Below are positions 25,647 to 35,400 of a DNA stretch of 55,988 nucleotides, one piece after another. The stretch is taken from positions 1 to 55,988 of the forward strand of contig JADHZB010001831.1 of the NCBI GenBank assembly GCA_015657535.1. The letters run 5' to 3'. The translations under genes were made by a program, and so were the position numbers. Below the pieces are notes generated by a model. The model was not told the origin of the DNA. It ran no database searches and saw nothing but the letters and a program-made list of their open reading frames with translations. Numbering within the stretch: position 1 is the stretch's first letter; each line of letters begins with the position of its first letter. This stretch comes from Nephromyces sp. MM_2019. Its lineage: Eukaryota; Apicomplexa; Aconoidasida; Nephromycida.

Positions 25647-26280
25647 TTAGTTATAATATAACTCGAGTCCCATTCCATCATGGATTTCATAATCTCCAAG
25701 AGTTATGTGATCCTTATAAATATTGTACCATTTTTGGATTCGAATTTTCTCAGGTCTAGTCCCTGAGTAAATATTAAAACATGATGCTTATGACGGAAAA
25801 ATGCATAAAAACACGAACTCGAACCTCGATGAAAAGTTTACCAGCGCAAAGGAAGAAGGGGCAGTAATTATCGAGCTCCAAAAGTGAGAAATGGATGTTA
25901 GCACGAGCGACAGTACTCACTCTGACAAAGCGGCAGAATGTACTAAGCTATAAAGAGTAAGCAAGTCATCCAAAAAATATATTGTCCAACATACTACATA
26001 TGCAAGCAGGCACAAGAATACTCGGCCTAAAATTACAGCAGACAACTAACCAATGTTTGCAGCATTGATTGTGAGGAAATGTAAAGCGCATATATATACT
26101 TTAACAGCAGGAAGAAGTAATTCCATTCATGTTATGCAGCAAAATTTTAGCACAGATAAGAGTTTGAAGCTTACCAGTTTGGGCGGCGATAAGCTTCTTC
26201 AAATCCCCTATGGTATCATCCAGGTTGCACTTGACCCTTATCTTCTTACCCAAACGATCGTTCAATACTACTTCAATCAT
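25647..26280 (-). CDS. UBL5: UBL5/Hub1 ubiquitin-like splicing modifier, two exons
   Basis: Small ubiquitin-fold protein that binds spliceosomal proteins (HIND motifs of Snu66/SART1 in other organisms) non-covalently and influences 5' splice-site use; nuclear. Exon 1 is 26280-26175 ([13 protein letters not shown]...LIAAQTG), donor CTG/GTAAGC. Exon 2 is 25762-25647, acceptor TTTACTCAG. The junction falls in the Gly codon and keeps phase. The sum is 222 nt, 73 aa, exactly the length of human UBL5, and the alignment needs no gap. Asp22, required for HIND binding in yeast Hub1, is present (NLDDTIG). The C-terminus is the family double-Tyr type (LELYYN) with no Gly-Gly for conjugation. The 412-bp intron sits at the same G of QTGTR that divides the two halves. 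The upstream region 26400-26640 is relatively GC-rich and probably holds the promoter. Confidence 0.97.
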
Positions 26281-26823
26281 TTTGACTGAAAAAGCAGAAG
26301 GCACCCGAACAAATACGTTGCATACACGAAATATCAGATGATGAAAAGAATTTCTATTACAAACTTTTGAATGCAAAAGATTTTTTTGAAGACACAATCA
26401 ATAGCAATATTTACCCTTCGAGCACCGAGGCAGCGTAACAACGTGCCCCGCGGCTCCAAACAAATGAGCAAAAGCATGCCTTCCAGGTCATGTCTATATC
26501 TACCTGAGCTTTCCATAGCCGTTATGAATCACGCGGATCGCCAAATGACCACAAAACGTCTTGGACAGTTAGGGCTAAGGCACACACATGTACCGCTTAG
26601 GGCGATACTACTCAGTTGAGAAGGTGGCGGACTAAAATGCGCATCGTCGGGCTACCCTTGGGTTTATGCTTACTGAAGGTTAAGCGGGTAACTGGCGAGT
26701 CATTATTGATGATCGATCTGAAGAAATAACACGCATATTTATTCGTTGGAAAACCAAGCCTTGAGATCATTTTTATTTTGGTTTGCTAGCTTTTAGGCCA
26801 GACTTTATCAATACCAAGCACTC
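26281..26823. other. UBL5 5' flank
   Basis: Upstream region of UBL5. The part between about 26400 and 26710 is richer in G and C than the surroundings, consistent with a promoter. Short open frames on both strands here (26334-26516 -, 26371-26619 +) overlap each other and have no domain features, so they are not called genes. Confidence 0.4.
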
Positions 26824-26873
26824 NNNNNNNNNNNNNNNNNNNNNNNNNNNNNNNNNNNNNNNNNNNNNNNNNN
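26824..26873. other. Assembly gap (50 N)
   Basis: Fifty consecutive N characters, the usual placeholder for a scaffold join of unknown length. Gene order across it should be treated with caution; any exon in the gap is lost. Confidence 0.99.
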
Positions 26874-27006
26874 ACCTCACATACCTTACACGAAAGTCTC
26901 ATTGATTAAGCACAGAAAACCATTTATCGACATCTATAAAACTAAAAAACTTACACTCAGTGTACGAAGACAGGCTGTGCATTACATGCTTCCTTAGACA
27001 AAAACG

Positions 27007-27276
27007 CTATAGTGCGCTCCAGGAACGTAAGCAGAACATCATGAAGTTTTTTTTCGTGATGAGATGGGGGTTATTGGAGATTCGTAGCTTCGCTATACAC
27101 ATGGGTGAAGCATAGTACCATATAACTGGGGTGCATGATGCTGAACTAAAATTAAATATCAATTTGAAGGCTTGGTCTGGGGTGAAATGTGTGTTCAAAT
27201 GATCTTCAGGCAAATTTTCGTGCTTTTCTTCCTTGAAGAGCTTTTTTTCAAAGCCGACGGTCGTTCTTGCCATCAT
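27007..27276 (-). CDS. Possible small ORF, unrecognised
   Basis: ATG-initiated frame of 89 residues beginning MMARTTVGFEKKLFKEEKHE, with a charged N-terminal half (about residues 1-40) and a hydrophobic, Cys-containing second half. The N-terminal half has protein-like composition, but there is no domain I know and no clean splice donor. In another frame, 27058-26950 reads protein-like up to QPVFVH, reminiscent of the approach to a phosphatase HCx5R loop. No exon with the rest of that loop follows before the gap, and no phase-compatible junction joins the two frames. Weak candidate. Confidence 0.2.
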   Translation of the reverse strand: MMARTTVGFEKKLFKEEKHENLPEDHLNTHFTPDQAFKLIFNFSSASCTPVIWYYASPMCIAKLRISNNPHLITKKNFMMFCLRSWSAL

Positions 27277-28958
27277 GAATGAGATGCAAATCCTTGACCT
27301 GGTACATTATGCGTATAGGGCAAGCAAGAGAAATTTCACTGGTGTGCTCTTCCGTTTTTATTGCAAAGTATACAACCTCTATTTATAGAGGCTATTTATA
27401 AGTTCAGGGAAATAACAATGAGAGCTACAGAGCATCTCCAGGACGTCAAGCATTCATTTATACTTGAAATTATAGAATTTGCCAATGCCGTGATTATGCA
27501 CGCATAGGTGTGCGATAATGAAAACTTATAAATGACCTTGCTTATCTATGTGCTAGGGACTTCACTGTAGATATTATCTTCTTAATGGTGCTGTAATGAT
27601 GCATTTTACTAATACTAAAATCTATTTCAAAATACCCGAGTACTTTAGCAGTCATTTCAGTCATTCTCTCTAACAAGTTTATCAATTGCAGCATTTTTTA
27701 TGGGGTGTACATAAACTGGAGCCTAGAACAACTGGACATGGCACAAAAGTTTAAAAGCAGGTCATTATTTTAATTTTTTGGTTAAAAGCTTCTAAAAATT
27801 AATCTACTGTTTGAGCAACTCCTATTAATTTTTTTTTACTTGTGTAAGATGCACTAAAAACTTTGAATTATATTGGGATATTTACAATTCAAAAAAGTCA
27901 CTTACACCGAAACAAACACATCAGCTTGCCTCGTGGTATTTGATAAATTACTAATAATCTGTTACAGCGAGAAACCTTACGACATTAATATCACATCTCC
28001 TTGCTGCAATATTTGCTTGCGCTGATGGTATTGCGATTCCTATCGTAAAACTAGGCATATAAAATTTATAGAGTAAATTTTGGAATTCATAAATATCTTT
28101 TTATCAATTCTTGGAATGAATGATAGTTTTATCCTCTTATTTAATGCACTTCGAAATTTATCGCAACCACTGGTCATCTATCCTAATAGTTCATAGTCAG
28201 GAGATTTTTATAGTTACTGCTGTATAGTGCGGGTCACGCGGGCAAAGCATGTTCGAATTCTTAAAATACTAAATAAATGCAGCGTTTGAAATGGGAAGTC
28301 AGTTGCTTAGAAATAAATTAATAATCGAAACAAGTGGAAAAGCTTCAAGTCATTGAGGAGTAGGGCATCTGAATGATTTGTGAAAATATTTTCGCTTTAT
28401 GGGACTTGATTAAATGACCTCGAGAGCCCGGTTTTGGGTAGCTGTTTACGGGATTGCTTTACCGCCCCTAACACTGACCCTCGATACGCTTTCGTGCTCA
28501 AGCAGCTTTTATACCATGCATAATTTTCAATGACTTTCTTCAAGGTCAAGCTACAGTTTTGGTCTACCAGCGAGATAATTCGTCCATCGCATTAGCTTTT
28601 GCGCACGAAACTTGAGGCTGTTAAAATATTACCTATTTGTCAGGGAGCAATAATTTGGGCTGTATTTTTAGGCTGTAACCTTATAGTTATCCTGGCGTAT
28701 TTAGAAGAGCCTTAAGCAGAGCTTTCAGGTTTCTAAACTTACTAATGTAATTCACATGGAGGCACGTTGCTATCCACTATACGGTCTTCATCCTGGGTTA
28801 ACATCATATTCGAACGGGTGGTGATCTTTTACAGGGAGTAACTACAAGCTTTAACCTCTATGACGAGATTTTTTACCCAAAAAAATTCCTTCTCCTCTCT
28901 GGTACCAGAATAATATGCTGAGCAACGCTTCCGCTTCCAAAAGTGCTACTGCGGGCAA
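27277..28958. other. Intergenic, no gene seen
   Basis: About 1.7 kb of AT-rich DNA between the candidate at 27007-27276 and the small basic protein gene. I see no frame with coding character, no tandem repeat and no RNA-gene signature. The 3' UTR of the 28959-29424 gene must lie at its right end. Confidence 0.5.
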
Positions 28959-29424
28959 TTAGAGTTCTTCACGTGTAGCATCGATTCTACAAGCCAGACG
29001 AGTATCTGATGGAGATATTCTTGGCGACTGTTGAGAAAGGTTAAGCAGAGGTAATGAATGGCTTGAAACTCCATGACGATGTTTCATCTTCTTTTTACTG
29101 GCTGATAAATCTCTGCTCCCTCTTTTAGGAGAGCTCAGCACCCCAGTGCGATAACGGCTTCGCTGCAATAAAAATTTGTATCACTTGGGACATTGAAGAA
29201 GGTTTTCCTTGTTAATACATCGAGGTTACCTTGTCAGGGAGTATATCTCCCAGTAAAAAAATAAAATTTTGTGGAACACACTTGGAATATTCCTGAAAGC
29301 TAGCCCTGGGTCACAAAAAATCCCTTGATGTATTAACAATAGAAATAGCTCAGGCTGTTCCTTGTTCATTTGAAACCACTGCAGCGAAAACGCTTACTGC
29401 TTCTAATTCCGAGGGAAGACACAT
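28959..29424 (-). CDS. Small basic protein, three exons, unrecognised
   Basis: Model: exon 1 29424-29398 (MCLPSELEA), donor GCA/GTAAGC; exon 2 29292-29230, acceptor CTAGCTTTCAG, peptide EYSKCVPQNFIFLLGDILPDK, donor AAG/GTAACC; exon 3 29162-28959, acceptor AATTTTTATTGCAG. All junctions are phase 0, total 97 aa. The last exon is basic and Ser/Arg-rich (RSRYRTGVLSSPKRGSRD, SKKKMKHRHG), so a nuclear protein is conceivable. No family is recognised. Exons 2 and 3 have good splice sites and protein-like composition; exon 1 is less sure because it leaves only 65 bp between its ATG and that of the divergent JmjC-like gene at 29490. An upstream first exon inside the neighbour is the alternative. Confidence 0.45.
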
Positions 29425-29489
29425 TTCTTCACTATAGTGTCCAGTAGGAGTTTAGGTGCAGAAATAGTGTAATACACCTTGGGTAAAAT

Positions 29490-32400
29490 ATGGTGAACAA
29501 GGCATGGTTGCTCTTGCTTTTGCATTTATGTGCTAGCTTTGCATTAGGATCTCCTCCAAAGAGTGATTACCCCCATGAAAATGATTCGTTCGATGCGAAG
29601 GCCAGCCACTTCCAAAAACGATATGACTCTATGCAGTGCGTCCCGTTCCTGCTTCAGGGTCAGTTGCCAACTGATAAGTTTATGAGTCAAATTTTTGAGA
29701 AGAAAGTTTTCTTTGCTTGGGGTCCAGACTCAAACGTAAGTGGTGACGTTGGCTCCGTGACTACAGAAGCTACCAAGACGAAAGTTGAACCTCAGTACCC
29801 CTCACTTTCCGTTCTTTCAACTAAGTTTTTAACTTTTTTGTCTCGCTCAGCTGGTCTTCGCAACTCAGAAAACGTTTTGATATTTCAGAATGGTGAGCAG
29901 TGGAGTAGTGAAACACATCCGGTCACTCTACTGCTTTTGCATGAAGCTCTTTCTGAAGGATATCAATTGATTTTTAAGTTTTTGCATAGAGCCCACCCAG
30001 CAGCGTATAATTGGGCTCTGTGCCTTCAAAATGAGCTGGTATGTATGTGTTTCTCCTACAACACTTCACGATTCATTGCACGTTTCTGCGGCTAAATACA
30101 GGTTGCTTTATGTACATAAGAATTTAGAATTTCCGCCTAGAAGGAGGAAGAGGCTTTGGTGTGTTTGTAACCGTTGCTGTATAGTTTTACTATCAAAGAA
30201 GATTTTTCGTTGGTATCTTTCAAAGTTTAATTCCTTGTTGAAGTGCGAAAATAATGATTTCCTCAAATATATAGTAAATTTTTTAACTTCGTGAGTGGAT
30301 ACATTTCTTTTGAAACATTTATGTGTGTGGATTTATTCAAAGTCATATTTGCAAGCTAGAAGGTAGCTCAAAGAGGGTTTAGATGAAAAGATGACTTCAG
30401 CGTCAGACTCTGAGCTCATTTTCCCCTTTTAATAACATCTGCGTGTGTATGTGAGTTTTTTCGCTTAATATCCATGTTGTATTTAGCTTTACTGTTGATA
30501 AAAGACGTTTTTGTTTGTATAATTTTCGAAATTTATGGTTTTTCTAAGGATATCTCGTCATGTCTTTTTGTTGCTTTTGTGGTGTTTAAACACTTTTGGA
30601 AATCATTTCAAATGTAATCGGAGAAAAGTAAAACCTTATTCGTAAAATTGATGGAGACGTAGCGGGATTAAATTTTTTCTTTGGAAGTAAACAAGGCTGT
30701 TGTTATGGCCCCTTTAAAGGAAAAACAACAATTTATACACGATTACTAAAATCTTTAGTTGTGTGCGCATGTGTGCGTGTGTTTGCATGTATGCGTGTGT
30801 GTGCACGTGTTTTCACGTGTGTATCTTGGTGTTTGTACGTATGTGTGCATTTGTGTATCTTGCTGTGTGTACTTGTGTCTGTATATGCTTTTACAGTCTT
30901 TTTTTTTAAGAATGATAAGCTGAAATAGTGACCCACAGCAGCGGCCTTCAGCCGCATTGTGATTTCCGATTTCACATAATATTTTGTGATTTTATTTGAT
31001 GCATTTAAGTTTCTACTAGGAATGCCTTAGAAAAGTGTTAAGTCAATTTCTGAGATGATTTTATCATTTTCGCCTTATTAGCCACCATTTTTCTTAATGC
31101 ATCAGGGGGTACCGGTGGAGCTTGATATATGGATCTATCCCTCATTAGCATCTGGAATGCATCCTCAGGCCATCTTAGACGATTTGTTTTTGGTTAGTCA
31201 ACCGTTTACACACAAAAATACTGGTTGCTAAGACAAATTTTGCATCAAATGCTACTATAAAGTCAAGCTCATTTTCATGTCCAGTGAAACTGTAATTATG
31301 AGGGTGACGCAAGCTTTTTCTACATCATTTCCTTCTCGCAGGTACAACAGTCTGGTGCTCTGGATGTTGCTGTGTGCGATCATCAGAACATTGAGTTTGA
31401 GGATGAGGTGTGGCAAGAACTTCATGAAAGGATTATTGGGGAGGAATATATTTTTTAGACTTTTTTTGCGTGAACTTTCATCTGTTTTGGATGGAATTTC
31501 ATTTCTTTTAGAAAAATGTTCAGAAAATTGAAATTCTGATTACTTTTTAATATACATTGAAACCCCCTCTGAATGCTTTGAAAGTGTGAATGCTCCATCC
31601 TCGTATTATGTTATTTACCACCCTCAAATCTGCTTTTTATAATCATTCTGCCATGTAGTATATAATGATTTTTCCTTGCATTGCTGTATCAAAAGTTGAA
31701 GCTCTGTTAGATTCTCTCCAAGATAAAGTCTTCTGGTACCAATTTTTAGTGCGATAATATACACTCCTCCTGCCCAGATTTTAGGCATCTTCATTAGTGC
31801 ATATATGTGTGTGTATATGCTTATCTATATATTATGAGCTACGCATGACTACACTAATAACCCCGTTGCTCTCTGGTTTTGGCTAATCTCCTACTCTCTT
31901 TTTTTTGAGATGCCTCTGTACTTTATTGGATTTTGGTAGAGTTTAAAGCTTTTATTCGCATTATTTGATGTATACGCTTCAACAACCCTCTTCCACGAAG
32001 CTGTGTGCGAATTTTTTGTCTCTTAAAATGCATGATCTCATCACAAGATCGCTATTTCCATTTTTAAATCAATATTTTCAGTCTAATGATAGGAAAGTGG
32101 TGGAGTTTACATTGCAAGACATGAGGAACTTACGATGCGATTACCATAGCCTCCTCTCAGGAGATGTGCTGTATATACCTCAGGGGCACGTTTACTATGC
32201 TACTACTCCAGAACTACCTGAACCATCCATTACTCATGTTTGGCGGATTAGCAGGTATTGCTTGGCATAATCTGTGCGTATATTAAGATGAAGATGCGTG
32301 CTATATTAAGATGATGATGTGGATTTAATTGGTATATAAGTGCTCTGGAACAAGACACCTTGTGGGGCAGGGTGTTGATCAGTGCTATGAAATAGTAAAT

Positions 32401-35400
32401 AAGCTTTGAAGCTTTCAACTGGTTTTGGAGGATTTCGTAAAAATCGCTGCGTAATGGAAGGTTTATGCAGTGTTTATAGCTTTTGTTTCTGGCAAGATCA
32501 AAATAGAGCTTTTAGAAGCTGGAAAATTTAAAGAATACACAAAAGGCGAAGTTATAAAAACTTGAGATATTGAGTTTGCTTATTCTAGCGGTTGTCCTAG
32601 CGAGTTTATTATTTTCAGGCTAATTCCTTACTTTTTGAGGATTTTGGCTTTTTTTTAATCTTATTTTTCAGGTTTTTTGAATGAAATGTTGATACGCTTA
32701 TGCAGATGATGCTTAAAGCCGCTTTTATCGCCGTCTATTAGCGTAACAAGGCCGGTTTATGTGTTATTTTATCATGGTTATAGAATTAGGCTTTTTAAAG
32801 ATTTATTATTTTCTGGATTTGCTTTTTCTACTAAATATATAAGCCAATGCTTATAGCTTTTCCTGTATAATAATTTGCTATGTGAAAGTCTCTCCCCTTT
32901 TATACTTAATCTTGTTGCCGTATGGATATTTTTCGGCAACTCATTTTGGCGTGATATTTTTTGAGAAAACTGCACATTACGCACAACTCGAAGCTGTTTT
33001 TATTGTATTAAAGTGTGTGTGCGTTCTTATATTTGAAAAATGTCGGAAATATTATGTAATTTGCTGCTGAACTTCGGCACTTTTGTTAAGTATTCTGAAT
33101 TAATCACGCAAAATGCGTTTAAGAGAGTGTTCTTTAATCTTGACTTGTGTGAGAAAGATAAAAGAAAAAAAATACACAAACGCGCACACACCCTCAAGCG
33201 CGCATGCTCTCTCACATACACACACGCACGCACACGCACGCACGCATGTATGAAGTATTAGCATCTTCAATCTACAAAGAGTAGAGAGTAGATGTACGTA
33301 CACCCCACACACCCTCAAACACACGCACATACACACATTTTTGGTAAGCCTCAACAGAATAGCTGTCTCCTTATGCTATTACTAGAGTGATTAGAGGATT
33401 GAATAGTTTACTTTCATAGTATTTCTCGTTTACTTGCTATTTCAGTATAAAATCTCAGTTTTTTCTTCTTGTAGAACAGTTCTTTCTTATGGTGAAATTT
33501 TGTATCATCTGGTTCATGTAATTCCCTCTACGTCTGGGGGAGAGCAACCCCTGCCGAAGGAGTTATCGCAATGGTTTCGCAAAGCCAGTATGTACTTACC
33601 GGCAATCGCACATGTGGGAGATTCAGTGACTATAGGGAATTCAGTGAGTAATGACGATCTTCCAGAAGGTGGGTGGAGACTCTTATTGACGAGTAGTAGG
33701 TAACAAGTTTGGTGGGAAGAAGTTGTATATGATTGATGCGAGTGTGTATGCGAAAATGCAGAAAATTGCGGAAAAATTATAGCGATGCGAATATGTGTGC
33801 GAAAATTCCTTCTAGAATGCTTTTAATAGCTTAGTTAAATGGCATTTTTATCAGCTTTACCCACCCTTCGCATGTGAATCTCTTAGCCCAGCTAGCAAAA
33901 ATGAGAATATTTGATAGAAAAACAAATTATTTCACTCCCAAAGCTCATATTTTTGGATATCTTTGGGCATACAAGCTTATAAAAGAATAATTCCTGCGAT
34001 GCTATAATTAAGAACCTCTCCTTCTTACTAGTGTGCTGCTCGAGTTTCGAATTTGGTTTGCCTAATATTTGCCCAAGTGCTCCTTACATAACTTGGAGTG
34101 CGTTCATATACTGTAGAGCTTTTATTATGGCTAAGAAAACCCATTTGTATTGGTATTTCTGGTAGTTTTTTTTGGCGAAGAAAAATTGCTTTTATGGTGG
34201 TGAATATGACGTTTTTTAGATCGGTACTACCTGAAGTGGCTTCTCCTCTGGTAGTTTGATACTAGCATGATTGCAAGTAGTAATTCGATGCAGAATATAT
34301 AGCAGTTTATCTTCAAATCTACATCATTTGATGCAAAAGACATATTTTGTATCCTCTTCTTTGATGCGAAACATGCCTTTTTTTCCATCAAATTTACTGC
34401 TTTTTTTTTCCTCTTTTAGCTGCTATCGCATTAGTTTGACATTTTGGATCTGCCTCTTCTCCTTACAATTTTTATCCAACGCGTTACATTGATGAAATAA
34501 ATTTTGTATAAACACACTGTATCCTTTTACCATGCCGCCAGGCTAATTATGCTTTTAAAGCCAAGATTTGATTGTGCCAAATTTGTGTTTTCTTCGCTTA
34601 ATCAGCGTCTACTTTCTTTCCCGCAAATACCTACACTACCCCCTATATTGTGCAGCATCAAATTTTTCTATAAATATATAGAGTATAGGTTGAACTTGAA
34701 GTTTCCTCCTGGCTTAATCGTAGCCTTTTTTTTGTTTTTTTTTCGCATCCTCTTAAGCTTTTCTAACGACTTATAAATAACGGCAATTTAGCATAAAAAT
34801 AGGCATACTCTTCTTCAATTACCCAAGGCTATTTTTCTTTGAAATTTTGCACCACGTGCATTAAAGGAAAATTTCACAGGGTAAAGCTCCTTGTATTGCA
34901 GATAAAGAGTCTGTGTTTTTACAAAACTTTCTACTGCTCGTTGATTGCTTCAAAATTGCTGCTTTAATACGTCTGTCGCTTGTGTGTGCAACCTTTATCC
35001 TGCTGGAATTCTAGAGCTACACACTTTAAAAATCTCAAATTTTATTTTTTTTTCCAACTCCTTCCTCAGTGGTAAATTTTCTTAAAATTACGAGATTTTT
35101 TTCACTTTTTTCAGGATGGATGAATAGCTTTAAAAGGAGGATTTTGGGAATTTTAGATGATCTTTGCAGTATTCCTTCGGCTTATTATGATGTATTAGCA
35201 GAAAATTCTGCCTCAGATGGGAAGAATGAAACAGCCTCCTCAGATAATATTGAAAGAACAATTGGCCCTTTACTTGAGCAGGTGTTAAGTTTGGGGTATT
35301 GGAAGTTGCTGATATCTTATTTTTGTGAAAAAGTGTGTGTGTTTACGTGTTGTCTGTTGTGCTGCCAGTCCGTGTTTTTCATCTTAATTTATATGATAAG

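Noticed and set aside
25811..25832. Minus-strand GGTTCGAGTTC as a tRNA T-arm
   Set aside because: The 5-bp stem does not pair and no other tRNA arms are found; it lies inside the UBL5 intron.
26950..27058. Minus-strand peptide ending QPVFVH resembling the start of a phosphatase HCx5R loop
   Set aside because: No exon supplying the rest of the loop, an in-frame TGA directly after, and no phase-compatible junction to the neighbouring frame.
33027..33354. Cys/Val/Arg-rich frames on both strands
   Set aside because: Translations of the interrupted CA/CG microsatellite inside a JmjC-like gene intron.
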